Position numbers and translations under genes: made by a program. Below are positions 18,066-27,673 of a DNA stretch of 64,000 nucleotides, in pieces. The notes beneath the pieces are model-generated. The model made no database searches. It saw nothing but the letters and a program-made list of their open reading frames with translations, and was not told the origin of the DNA. Each line of letters begins with the position of its first letter. The first letter of the stretch is position 1. This DNA is from Parabacteroides hominis (GTDB lineage: Bacteria; Bacteroidota; Bacteroidia; Bacteroidales; Tannerellaceae), in the NCBI RefSeq assembly GCF_014287585.1, contig NZ_JACOOJ010000025.1, positions 10,815-74,814 on the forward strand, in the 5' to 3' direction.

Positions 18066-20639
18066 TCAAAAAATCCGACGGATTTTTGCCACTATTTTCT
18101 TCCGTTTCAGGATGCAAACAATGGCTACCGGTATGGCAATAATACCGCCTATGATGGCAAACATCTTGATCCAGGCAATCAGAATATTATTCTCACGCAA
18201 CAGATGAGCATGTTCGTCAGCCTGAGCAAAACTCAGGTTGGCGAATTTTGCTACCTGTCCCAACATTTTCATCGGGATCGAACCATCCGGAATATCCCGG
18301 TGGCAAGCCATACAGGTCCCGCCGCGGGATAGGCATTCGAGCTGCCCGGCTGTTAGAGGCATGGAGGTCGGCCAATGCGTATCGATCGTCTGTACCTGAC
18401 GGCCGTCGGAAGACAGCAACTGCATGAAATCACCGTGCAGGTCTTTGATGGCACTGATCTGTGCACGAGTATAATGGCTGACATTACCGGCACTCGCATC
18501 GACTACATCGGCATAGCGGGCAACAGCAGGTTCGGCATCATACAGGCCGCCATCCGTCCCGTAGCCCATCGCTTGCAGGTTCCCATGGCAATCGGCACAT
18601 TCGCGGGAGGCCTTTGAGGTTGTATGCGGATTCAAAGGAGCCAGTTCAATTGCATCATAGCCGGCTGCCGTTTTGGCCACCCGGTTCCAGACAAGTGTCT
18701 TGCCGTCCGGTCCAATCACTGTCCCGACTGTCTGGATCACACCGACCAAGGGCGTGACACGTCCCTCGCCATTAACTCCTAACGGAGGATTCTCCCATCG
18801 CATATGGCTGTAATCGCCGTATGTAGGGGCTCCTGGCTGCATCACGTATTTTTTATGATAATCGGCAGTCGTACCATCCTGCGCGGCCTGTTCCGGTGAA
18901 TCGAGCCAATCAATGGATTCTTTCGTATAGTCGATCACATACTTATAACCATAGTATTGGGCCGCCCAAGTCGAATGGCATGCATAGCATTCTAATTTTT
19001 CCATATGTTTAGAGACTGCAACCATAGCCGTTCTTGCTTTTACAGGATCAGACCAGGCACTGGTTTTCTCCATTTGCTTCAGGAGAGGAGTTTCGAAATC
19101 CAGTCCTGTCTCGGAATGGACAATGACCTTATCTCCGTCTTTCACGACATTACCGAAGGCATTGCCTCGCGCCGTAAGCAAGTAACCGTCTTGTTTCGGA
19201 TAGACCGTTGCAAAACGGGAAGTAACCTCCATCGGTGCGTCAGCCAAGCCACGCGCCTTATTCATATCCAGTTTTTCACCAAATTCGTCACCATAACCGA
19301 TCGGTAATTCCCAGGGATATTTGGCGGGTGTACCATGACAGTCGGCACATTCTATCTCGACAGTAGCAAGCGTAGTAGTTCCGATATTGCCGTTGCCGTG
19401 CATAGAATTGGTTGTATGGCAATCCTGGCATAGCAAGCCTGTTGCACTTTTGCCGTCTTTGTCGATCCGATGATGGGCATCATCGCGCATATATTTGAAA
19501 ACATAACCGCCATTGGTCTGCTGCGGCAAACCTTTCTCATCGAAAGGCCCCCGGTTATCACTGTGGTCGAGAGCCATCAACCCTTGATAGGCATGCCCAA
19601 TACGACGACCGGCGGAATGGCAGGAAGCACAAGTAGAAACCTGTATGCCGGACAAATGCTTGCCATTCACTGTCAGAGGAGACTTACGCGTACCTTGCAT
19701 CGCATGGACCAGCAGATGGCCAGTGGCTTTCTTGTCTATCGAAGGATCGCCTCCTTCATAATAACCCTCATTGCTGTAAAGACTGTGGCAGGCGGCACAC
19801 CCCATCCCGCGATAGTGCCCTCTGTCCTGCATTCCTTTGTTACTTAAGTGGCAGGCGTTACAATTCCTCAAATAGGTAAATGCGGCCTGTTCCGGCATCT
19901 CTTCCAGCTTGTCCAAAGAGGCTTCGGGGACTTTTTCCAGTTTATCAGGGAACTGTCCGGGGAAATTCCGGGCCATTTCTTTCATATAGGCTTTATAGGT
20001 ATCTGAACCGAAACGGGGAGTACTACCATCCGGATCGTCTATCCGGTGGTCAGCATAAACATGGTCATGGTTCTCCGTACCGATCCCCCAGCTCCACATG
20101 ATGGCTTTCATCTTGCCGGCATCGGTGTTCATATTGGAACGGCTTACATTATATGTATGGTCGCCGTGACACAGCCCGCAAGTATTATCATTCACCTGCA
20201 AGGCCCCGGGTACGGGTGTAAAAGAGGTGAGCCGGCTTCCGGCAGGAGCTCCGCTATGGGCACGCTGGCTATTAATCGTTTCTGCCGGGTTTCCACCATG
20301 GCAGACCACGCAGCCGTTCGGGTCGCCCATCGAAGCGCCTTTTGCCAGGATTGCCTGCATCATGCCCGACTGTAAAGGACGTACCGGTTCTATTCCTTCA
20401 TGGCAGGCCAGGCAATGCTGTTTTCCGGCAGGGAAAGACCCGGTATCGGCCTGCTGCATTATTTGCGGGTCAGGCAAAGATAGAGAAGAGACAGGAACAG
20501 CTTCTGCTGCGGAAATAAAGACAGCTTCTCCGCCTTGCCATAAAGACCAGTAATAAGAGACTACGACAAAACAAGCAATAACTATCCCGGCAAAGACAGT
20601 CATATCCAGCATTCTTCTTAGAAACGTTTTTTTACCCAT
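18066..20639 (-). CDS. Membrane-anchored multiheme cytochrome c (11 CxxCH)
   Basis: 857 residues with one N-terminal membrane helix (about 12-31), a large periplasmic part and a C-terminal helix (about 820-842) followed by basic KRKKIVAKIRR. Eleven CxxCH heme sites are visible: CLACH (76-80), CVVCH, CGLCH, CNACH, CAACH, CASCH, CQDCH, CADCH, CYACH, CADCH and CMACH, with many extra His residues for axial ligation. This indicates a periplasmic electron carrier or a respiratory reductase anchored in the inner membrane. No named family is recognised with certainty. The porin gene is divergent 258 bp away. No cytochrome maturation genes are in the window. Confidence 0.9.
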   Translation of the reverse strand: MGKKTFLRRMLDMTVFAGIVIACFVVVSYYWSLWQGGEAVFISAAEAVPVSSLSLPDPQIMQQADTGSFPAGKQHCLACHEGIEPVRPLQSGMMQAILAKGASMGDPNGCVVCHGGNPAETINSQRAHSGAPAGSRLTSFTPVPGALQVNDNTCGLCHGDHTYNVSRSNMNTDAGKMKAIMWSWGIGTENHDHVYADHRIDDPDGSTPRFGSDTYKAYMKEMARNFPGQFPDKLEKVPEASLDKLEEMPEQAAFTYLRNCNACHLSNKGMQDRGHYRGMGCAACHSLYSNEGYYEGGDPSIDKKATGHLLVHAMQGTRKSPLTVNGKHLSGIQVSTCASCHSAGRRIGHAYQGLMALDHSDNRGPFDEKGLPQQTNGGYVFKYMRDDAHHRIDKDGKSATGLLCQDCHTTNSMHGNGNIGTTTLATVEIECADCHGTPAKYPWELPIGYGDEFGEKLDMNKARGLADAPMEVTSRFATVYPKQDGYLLTARGNAFGNVVKDGDKVIVHSETGLDFETPLLKQMEKTSAWSDPVKARTAMVAVSKHMEKLECYACHSTWAAQYYGYKYVIDYTKESIDWLDSPEQAAQDGTTADYHKKYVMQPGAPTYGDYSHMRWENPPLGVNGEGRVTPLVGVIQTVGTVIGPDGKTLVWNRVAKTAAGYDAIELAPLNPHTTSKASRECADCHGNLQAMGYGTDGGLYDAEPAVARYADVVDASAGNVSHYTRAQISAIKDLHGDFMQLLSSDGRQVQTIDTHWPTSMPLTAGQLECLSRGGTCMACHRDIPDGSIPMKMLGQVAKFANLSFAQADEHAHLLRENNILIAWIKMFAIIGGIIAIPVAIVCILKRKKIVAKIRRIF

Positions 20640-20897
20640 GATATAAGATGATGATCGTTACAAAATCCCTATTTTAAATAATAACAGTGAATATAAGAAA
20701 AGGTTGAAAGCATTCTTATTTTATCTCTTAAACAAGAAGATATAATTTAATTTATATCTGTTATCGACAAATCAGAAAAGAGATTTAAACCGACCTTTTG
20801 AACCTTTCCTGGTGATGTAAAGTTATATAATTGAAAACTATATTTAAGAAGTAAGGGTTAAAAACACACAAATAATAAATTATCACATCATTCAGGT

Positions 20898-22019
20898 ATG
20901 AAACATAGCATGTTCTTTCTGCTGGCAAGTTTACTGCTGGCATTCCCGTCAACTGGCACGGAATTGCCACATCTTAAATTCAATGGATTTCTCAGGTTTA
21001 ACTACAACTATTCGGACTGGAAAGAAGGTTCGAAGAAACGGGGAGGCGACTTCGGGTATGATCTTTTTAAATTGGGAGTGGCAGGATCATATAAAAAGAT
21101 TTTATTGGATGTGGATTTCCGCTTCTATGCAAAGCCTTCGGGCGGCGCCATGCTGAAATCCGGCTGGATCGGCTACAAATTCAATGCCAGACATCAGTTG
21201 CAGGCCGGGCTGACACGTGTGCCGTTCGGCATACAGCCATATGGCGCACACAACTATTTCTTCCAGATCGCTTACTATCTGGGATTGGAAGACGACTCGG
21301 ATATGGGAATCAAATATTTGTATGCCGGCGACCGGTGGGAATATGCCTTCGCATTCTTCAAAAACTCGGAAGAGGAACTGTTCGGATCGGATTCGGAAAC
21401 GGCAGGTGATCGCTACAGCTACGATGTTGCGGGCCGCAACAAAGAAGTGAACCAGTTCAATGGACAGGCATTCTATAAATGGGGAGACGAAACCCGGCAA
21501 AAGATAGGCGCATCTGCCGAATTCGGCATGCTCTACAATCTGGATACTGAAAAGAACGGCACGCATTATGCATTTGCAGTCCATCATGAACTGTACTGGA
21601 AGGGATTAAGCCTCAAGACACAGATATCCACCTATGCCATGTACCCGAAAAACAAACCGGGAGAATCCCGCGACATCGTGACGATGACGGCATTCAACGC
21701 CCCTTATGAAGTAGCGGCAAAGGCGAATATCTATTCTGTCAGTGCCGGATATACAATTCCTTTTTCAAAAGGGATTGTAAACAGTATCCAGTTCTATAAC
21801 GACTTCGGCTGGATGCAGAAATGGGACAAATCATTTCATGACAGCTTCCAGAACGTCACCGGCTGCCTCATTACAGCCGGTCCGGTCCTCTGCTATGTCG
21901 ATTATGCACAAGGATTGCATCAGCCGTGGTTCGGTCCGGACTGGAATGCTTTTGGTGCGGGGACGGGCAGCAACGCCTGGCATGCCCGGTTTAATATCAG
22001 TTTGGGATATTACTTCTGA
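20898..22019 (+). CDS. Outer-membrane porin, phosphate-selective porin (OprO/P)-like
   Basis: 373 residues with a signal peptide (1-20, cleavage near STGTE) and alternating amphipathic beta strands ending in GYYF, the typical C-terminal aromatic of outer-membrane barrels. Phrases such as HLKFNGFLRFNYNYSDW and YKFNARHQLQAGLTRVPFGIQPYG fit the porin O/P group. It is divergent from the 11-heme cytochrome gene, suggesting that substrate entry and periplasmic electron transfer are linked (inference). The 20640-20897 gap is AT-rich; I see no clean TAnnTTTG there. Confidence 0.78.
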   Translation: MKHSMFFLLASLLLAFPSTGTELPHLKFNGFLRFNYNYSDWKEGSKKRGGDFGYDLFKLGVAGSYKKILLDVDFRFYAKPSGGAMLKSGWIGYKFNARHQLQAGLTRVPFGIQPYGAHNYFFQIAYYLGLEDDSDMGIKYLYAGDRWEYAFAFFKNSEEELFGSDSETAGDRYSYDVAGRNKEVNQFNGQAFYKWGDETRQKIGASAEFGMLYNLDTEKNGTHYAFAVHHELYWKGLSLKTQISTYAMYPKNKPGESRDIVTMTAFNAPYEVAAKANIYSVSAGYTIPFSKGIVNSIQFYNDFGWMQKWDKSFHDSFQNVTGCLITAGPVLCYVDYAQGLHQPWFGPDWNAFGAGTGSNAWHARFNISLGYYF

Positions 22020-22025
22020 CCGGTG

Positions 22026-22814
22026 CTACAGTAAACGGAGGACCGTATCGTGTATCACCCCGTTGCTTGCCACTACCTGCTCGGCGGAGGGCCATGTGTC
22101 GCCACCGGCAAAATCTGTCAGCCTGCCACCCGCCTGCATCAGGATCAGACCGCCTGCCGCCACATCCCACGGACCGAGGTATCCTTCTATCCGGGCATCG
22201 AACCGACCACAGGCGACGTAGCAAAGCTCTGCCGCTGCAGATCCCAACAGCCTCGTCCCTCCGGCGTAACCATACAAACGGTCTACCAGCCTTTGGGCAA
22301 CCGGACGGTAGTTATCGGAATCATAAGGGAAACCGAGCGCGACAAAAGCCTTGTCCAGGACAGCAACATCCGTTACCCGGATTTCTTTGCCGTCCAGATA
22401 AGCCTTACTCCCTTTCCAGGCATAAAAACATTCATTGCGGCAGACCTCATATACAACGCCTAACAATAATTCTTCCTTATTCCGCAGGGCGATACTGACA
22501 CTGTAAGGGGCCATATCATGGATATAGTTGGAAGTTCCGTCGAGCGGGTCGATCACCCAGCAATAGTCCTCGTCCGTCAGGCTTCCCGAACCCTCTTCTG
22601 CAATAAACCCGGCTCCGGGAAGCAATGCCGAAAGTTGTTCGACCAGACGCCGTTCGGATTCTTTATCCACATACGAGACATAATTGTGCGCACTCTTTTC
22701 TTCCACTCGCTCCCGGTCGAACTTTTGCCGTTCGTCGCGCAGGAAAGCCCCGGCTTTACGGGCTATTTGCCGTACTTCCGTACAAAGATATTCCAGGTCC
22801 GATATTCCAATCAT
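22026..22814 (-). CDS. Inositol monophosphatase family protein
   Basis: 262 residues with all metal-site motifs of the lithium-sensitive phosphatase fold: Glu73-Glu74 (AEEG), DPLDGTSN (Asp89, Asp92) and GPWDVAAGGLI near the C-terminus. The family hydrolyses inositol phosphates, 3'-phosphoadenosine phosphate or fructose-1,6-bisphosphate; the exact substrate cannot be read from sequence. It converges with the porin gene, with a 6-bp gap. Confidence 0.88.
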   Translation of the reverse strand: MIGISDLEYLCTEVRQIARKAGAFLRDERQKFDRERVEEKSAHNYVSYVDKESERRLVEQLSALLPGAGFIAEEGSGSLTDEDYCWVIDPLDGTSNYIHDMAPYSVSIALRNKEELLLGVVYEVCRNECFYAWKGSKAYLDGKEIRVTDVAVLDKAFVALGFPYDSDNYRPVAQRLVDRLYGYAGGTRLLGSAAAELCYVACGRFDARIEGYLGPWDVAAGGLILMQAGGRLTDFAGGDTWPSAEQVVASNGVIHDTVLRLL

Positions 22815-22910
22815 CGTTTAATTTTTTTATGTTCAGCCTTAATATAACGGCTCCGGGAATTTATTATTACCGTTTTATCGATATTACTTCTTTATTTTTA
22901 ATTTATTCCC

Positions 22911-22918
22911 TATTTTTG
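22911..22918 (+). promoter_or_regulatory. -7 element of the tamB-tamL operon
   Basis: TATTTTTG fits TAnnTTTG, about 70 bp before the tamB ATG. The -33 side is AT-rich (TTTATTTTTA) and not distinctive. Confidence 0.5.
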
Positions 22919-22988
22919 TTAACGGAATGTCAAACAAAACAGACCCTTTAACCGTTATGATTATAACGAAAACACACAATAAGAACAA

Positions 22989-25900
22989 ATGAGACGTTGG
23001 ATGAAACGAATAGGGATCGTATGCCTGATACCGGTGGTATTGGTCATCCTGATTTCAATTCTTTTATATATACCTCCCTTCCAGAATTTCGCTGTGCGGT
23101 TAGCCACCAAATATGCCAGTGAAGCTACCGGTATGGATATCGGGATCGGGCAGATACGTCTTTCCTTCCCGCTAAACCTGACGGTACGGGATGTGAAGGT
23201 CATAACTCCCCCCGACACGTTATTGTCGCTCGAAAGTTTCCAGGTCAATATCCGCCCGCTGCCGTTGCTGAAAAAAGAAGTCTTAGTGGATGCGATCGAC
23301 CTCAGGGGAGTGAAAGCCAACACGGGCAACCTGATCGAAGGAATGGAGATCAAAGGAACTTTAGGGAAACTCTATGCCAAAGCAGACCGTATAGACCTCG
23401 GAAAAGAGATCGCCAGGCTGAACAAAATCGACCTTTCGGACACAGCCATCACCCTTCTGATGAGCGATACGACAACAAATAAGGATACGACATCGACGAC
23501 TGTCAACTGGAAATTGGTGCTGGACCAAATCGACCTGAACCGGGTAGCGTTCGCCATGCAGATGCCGGACGACTCGCTGCGTCTTTCGACTTACATCGAC
23601 AAGGCGGGACTGGCCGACGGGATGGTCGATCTCGGATCGGCACGCTACAGTGCATCCCGGTTTCTTCTGTCCGGGTCTTCTTTAGGTTACGACGGCAGCT
23701 ACAGTGACCCGACGCCGGGCTTCGATCCGGCACATATCGCCTTGAGCGATGTGAATATCCGGATCGATTCGCTTTTGTACGGGGGCAGGGATATCCGTGC
23801 ACAGATCAAAGAGTTTTCCGCCAACGACCGTTCCGGGCTGGCGCTAAGTTCGCTGACCGGAGACATCAGCAGTGACAGCACGACGATACAAGTGCCGGGG
23901 CTCCTGTTGAAAACACCTTACTCGGAGATCCGCCTGCTGGCAACCGTTCCCTGGAGTTCGTTCGACAATACGCCAAGCGGTACGCTCCACACCCTGCTGA
24001 CCGCCTCGGTAGGAAAAGAGGATGTGTTCATCTTTGCCGGTCCTCTCCCCAAGGAGTTCAAACAAGCCTATCCTCAAAAAGAAATCAGCCTGACAGCCGG
24101 AGTAGAAGGGAACCTGGCTGCTTTACGGCTACGCCAGCTGAAAGGGAAACTGCCCGGTGTCTTCGATCTGAATATCACAGGAGAAATGAAAAACGTGGCA
24201 GACAGTATACGCCGTTCGGGTAAGTTGCAGTTGGATGCACAAACCGGGAACCTCGATTTTGTCCTCGGCATGCTGCCCGAATCCGAACGTCCACGCTATA
24301 ATCTTCCGGCAATGAAGCTGAATGGGGAAGCGACTTTGCAGAACCAGGAGTACCGCGCCGGTCTTTTGCTCACACAAGGTAAGGGCAAGGTCGGACTGAC
24401 GGCCCGCTATAACCCCGCACAGGAGTCTTACCAGGCCGACCTGAAGGTCGACAGCCTGAAACCGACCGACTTCCTGCCCAAAGATTCCCTTTACCACCTG
24501 ACCGCCTCGATCCGTGCCGAAGGGAAAGGGTATGATCCGTTCCGCGTCTCCACCTGGGCTAAATTAGACGGCAAGATTACGAATATCGAGTATGGGACAT
24601 ACGCCGTATCCGACGTGAAGCTGGACGGTTCACTGGAAAAGAACTTGTTGAAATTCGACCTGCTCAGCCATTATCCGCTTGCGAAGATGGATCTGTCGCT
24701 GAATGCAACCCTCCACAAGCAGAAAGTGAATGCGATGCTGATCGCCGACGTGCAAAACCTGGACCTGTACGGCATGCACTTTATGAACGACTCGCTGGCT
24801 ACCTCTTTCCAGCTTTTCGCAGAGGCGGAAACGGACATGGGGAAGAATAACCAGGTGGATATAACCCTCGGTAACTGGGAACTGATAAACCCGACCGGCA
24901 AGTTCCACCCGAAAACGTTGACTTTACGCGCCCACAGCGATAAAGACACTACCCGCGTTTCCTTCCACGCCGGGGACCTCGGAATCATCCTGACCGGCAA
25001 TGCGGATATCGAGACGATGGCCGATAAGTTCACGAAAATAAACGAAGGCCTCACCCGGCAACTGGAACGCGATTCGATGATCAACATTCCTGCTTTCCGC
25101 CCGCTCCTGCCGGATATGGACCTGAAGATTACGGCCGGCAAGGATAATCCGATCTACAATATCCTGCAACAATATTATATTACCTTTGACAACCTGCATA
25201 TCGAAGCCAGCACTTCACCTGAAGAGGGCTTCTTCCTCGACGCCGATCTCTTCAACCTGATGCAGGACACGACACGGATCGACACGATCTGCTTCATTGT
25301 CCGGCAGGATTCGCTCGGCTTGTTGTACGACACGAAAGTCATCAAGACCAAATACAGGAAGCAACAACCTTTCACTGCCGGCTTGCAAGGAAAGGTCCGT
25401 AATACCTTTGCTGATGCCGAACTGAAATATACCGACGGCCAGGGGAAAACCGGCATCCTGTTAGGAGCCCGTGTCGATAAGGAGAAGGAAGGATTGCGCC
25501 TGCATCTCTTCCCGGAAGATCCGGTATTGGCATTCCGCACGTTTAAGCTGAATACCGATAATTATATCCTGTACCGCAACATAAAAGATATTGCCGCCGA
25601 TGTCCGGCTGACCGGCGAAAACAATTCTTCGCTCTGGATCCATTCACTTGCCGGAGGAGAAGGGATGGAAGAAATCCATGCCGAGCTAAGCCAGATAGAC
25701 CTGGATGCGATCACGAAAGGGTTCCCGGACCTCCCTTCCATGCAGGGGATGCTTAGCGCCGACTTGCAATATGCCCCTTCTGACAGTAGCTTCATGGTGG
25801 TGGCGGACGCCCATATCGACAGCCTGTTCTACGAAGGGGGACGGGTAGGCGAACTGATGTTCAACACTGTTTACCTGCCGCTTAGCGACAAGGAGCATCA

Positions 25901-27617
25901 AGTCGACATGCACCTTTTCCGCGACCGTAACGAGGTAGCGGCGATCAATGCCTATTACAAAATGGGGAAAACGGATTATCTGGACGGGAATATGAATATC
26001 ACCGCCCTGCCGTTAGAGATGGTAAACCCGTTCATACCGGACAATATGGCCAAACTGACGGGGGCCTTGCAAGGGGAGCTGGTAATAACCGGGACCACCT
26101 CGGCTCCTGCCGTCAACGGGTATGTGCGGATGGACAGCTCAGCGGTATATGTCACGGCGGTCGGTTCTTCCTTCCGTTTCGACAAGCAGGATGTCAAGAT
26201 CAAGGATAATCTGATCAGTTTCGACAAATACAACATCTATGCTTCGGGAACCAATCCGTTTGTAATCGACGGGACGATCGACATTCACAATCCTTCCCGG
26301 ATGATGGCGAACCTGAAACTGACGGCTCACGACATGCAACTGCTGAATGTGAAACGCAATAAGGAGAGCATGGTTTACGGCAAGCTGCTCGTCAACCTCA
26401 ACTCGACGGTCAAGGGACCGCTCGATGCCTTGATCATGCGAGGGGATTTACAACTGTTGGGCGGGACGAATGTCACTTACGTGATGCAGGAATCCCCGCT
26501 TACAGCGCAAGACCGCTTAGCTGACCTTGTGACCTTTACCGATTTTTCCGACACGTTGCTGACCCGCCGGCATCGCCCTGAAGCGCCCCTGCCCATCGGC
26601 GGACTGGACATGCTGATGACCATCCGGATCGACCAGGCCGTACGCCTGAACGCAGATATCACCCCCGACCAATCGAGCCGCGTGGAACTGGAAGGGGGCG
26701 GCGACTTGTCGTTCCAATACACGACACAGGGTGAAATGATCCTGAACGGACGTTATACGCTTTCGGGAGGTATGGTAAAATATGCCATGCCGATTATTCC
26801 GCTCAAAGAGTTTACGATACAGGACGGCAGTTACGTCCAGTGGAGCGGCGACCCGATGGATCCGATGCTGAACCTGACGGCTACCGAGCGGATGCGGGCA
26901 TCCGTCACACAGGACGACGGCAGCTCACGGCTTGTCACATTCAATGTCGGCGTGGCTATCAAGCAGACTTTGGAGAACCTGCAACTGCAATTTATCCTCT
27001 CCGCGCCGGAAGACCAGTCCATGCAACAAGAACTGGACAAGATGGGCGAAGGGCAACGGTCACAGATAGCCGTCACGATGCTTGTCACGGGAATGTACCT
27101 CAACATGAGCGATGTCGGCGGCGGCGGAAAGAAACCGAGTCTCGACATGGGCGCCGCCCTGAACAGCTTCCTGCAAAGCGAGATCAACAATATCGCGGGT
27201 AGTGCCTTGAAGTCCGTGGATATCACTTTAGGCATGGAGCAGTACGACCAGAACGGCACAGGATCGGGCGGGGAACGGACAGACTTCTCCTTCCGTTTCG
27301 CCAAGCGGTTCTACAACGACCGGATCAGTATCATACTGGGCGGACGCGTTTCGACCGGACAGGATGTCAACGCCGGGCAGTCGCAGCAGTTCATCGACAA
27401 CGTATCGATCGAATACCGCCTCGATGGTAGCGGAACCCGTTACATCAAGCTTTTCCACGACAAGAACTACGAGAGTCTGCTGGAAGGCGAAATCACGGAA
27501 ACCGGCGCCGGTATCGTCCTGCGCAAAAAGATGCTTCACCTCCGTGAACTCTTCATCTTTAAAAAGAATAAACCCAAGCCGGTAACGGACGAGGCTAAAG
27601 ATGAAGTAAAGCCATGA
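22989..27617 (+). CDS. tamB: Translocation and assembly module protein TamB
   Basis: 1542 residues. An N-terminal inner-membrane helix (about 9-27) is followed by an AsmA-like start (ATGMDIGIGQIRLSFPLNLTVRDV), a very long run of repeated beta strands spanning the periplasm, and the conserved DUF490 C-terminal domain (about 1140-1500, ending EYRLDGSGTRYIKLFHDKNYE). Such bridge proteins join inner and outer membrane, with roles in outer-membrane protein assembly and phospholipid transport. The partner barrel tamL is 56 bp downstream. Confidence 0.92.
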   Translation: MRRWMKRIGIVCLIPVVLVILISILLYIPPFQNFAVRLATKYASEATGMDIGIGQIRLSFPLNLTVRDVKVITPPDTLLSLESFQVNIRPLPLLKKEVLVDAIDLRGVKANTGNLIEGMEIKGTLGKLYAKADRIDLGKEIARLNKIDLSDTAITLLMSDTTTNKDTTSTTVNWKLVLDQIDLNRVAFAMQMPDDSLRLSTYIDKAGLADGMVDLGSARYSASRFLLSGSSLGYDGSYSDPTPGFDPAHIALSDVNIRIDSLLYGGRDIRAQIKEFSANDRSGLALSSLTGDISSDSTTIQVPGLLLKTPYSEIRLLATVPWSSFDNTPSGTLHTLLTASVGKEDVFIFAGPLPKEFKQAYPQKEISLTAGVEGNLAALRLRQLKGKLPGVFDLNITGEMKNVADSIRRSGKLQLDAQTGNLDFVLGMLPESERPRYNLPAMKLNGEATLQNQEYRAGLLLTQGKGKVGLTARYNPAQESYQADLKVDSLKPTDFLPKDSLYHLTASIRAEGKGYDPFRVSTWAKLDGKITNIEYGTYAVSDVKLDGSLEKNLLKFDLLSHYPLAKMDLSLNATLHKQKVNAMLIADVQNLDLYGMHFMNDSLATSFQLFAEAETDMGKNNQVDITLGNWELINPTGKFHPKTLTLRAHSDKDTTRVSFHAGDLGIILTGNADIETMADKFTKINEGLTRQLERDSMINIPAFRPLLPDMDLKITAGKDNPIYNILQQYYITFDNLHIEASTSPEEGFFLDADLFNLMQDTTRIDTICFIVRQDSLGLLYDTKVIKTKYRKQQPFTAGLQGKVRNTFADAELKYTDGQGKTGILLGARVDKEKEGLRLHLFPEDPVLAFRTFKLNTDNYILYRNIKDIAADVRLTGENNSSLWIHSLAGGEGMEEIHAELSQIDLDAITKGFPDLPSMQGMLSADLQYAPSDSSFMVVADAHIDSLFYEGGRVGELMFNTVYLPLSDKEHQVDMHLFRDRNEVAAINAYYKMGKTDYLDGNMNITALPLEMVNPFIPDNMAKLTGALQGELVITGTTSAPAVNGYVRMDSSAVYVTAVGSSFRFDKQDVKIKDNLISFDKYNIYASGTNPFVIDGTIDIHNPSRMMANLKLTAHDMQLLNVKRNKESMVYGKLLVNLNSTVKGPLDALIMRGDLQLLGGTNVTYVMQESPLTAQDRLADLVTFTDFSDTLLTRRHRPEAPLPIGGLDMLMTIRIDQAVRLNADITPDQSSRVELEGGGDLSFQYTTQGEMILNGRYTLSGGMVKYAMPIIPLKEFTIQDGSYVQWSGDPMDPMLNLTATERMRASVTQDDGSSRLVTFNVGVAIKQTLENLQLQFILSAPEDQSMQQELDKMGEGQRSQIAVTMLVTGMYLNMSDVGGGGKKPSLDMGAALNSFLQSEINNIAGSALKSVDITLGMEQYDQNGTGSGGERTDFSFRFAKRFYNDRISIILGGRVSTGQDVNAGQSQQFIDNVSIEYRLDGSGTRYIKLFHDKNYESLLEGEITETGAGIVLRKKMLHLRELFIFKKNKPKPVTDEAKDEVKP

Positions 27618-27640
27618 TACAACGATAAAACAAACAATGA

Positions 27641-27655
27641 AGCCCTGTAAGGGCG
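27641..27655. repeat. Solitary REP palindrome
   Basis: AAGCCCTGTAAGGGCGA is the same small palindrome as at 58903-58917 and 59405-59421 beside the RAYT transposase. It sits between tamB and tamL and is likely a dispersed product of that transposase family. Confidence 0.65.
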
Positions 27656-27673
27656 ACACAATAATAAACAATT

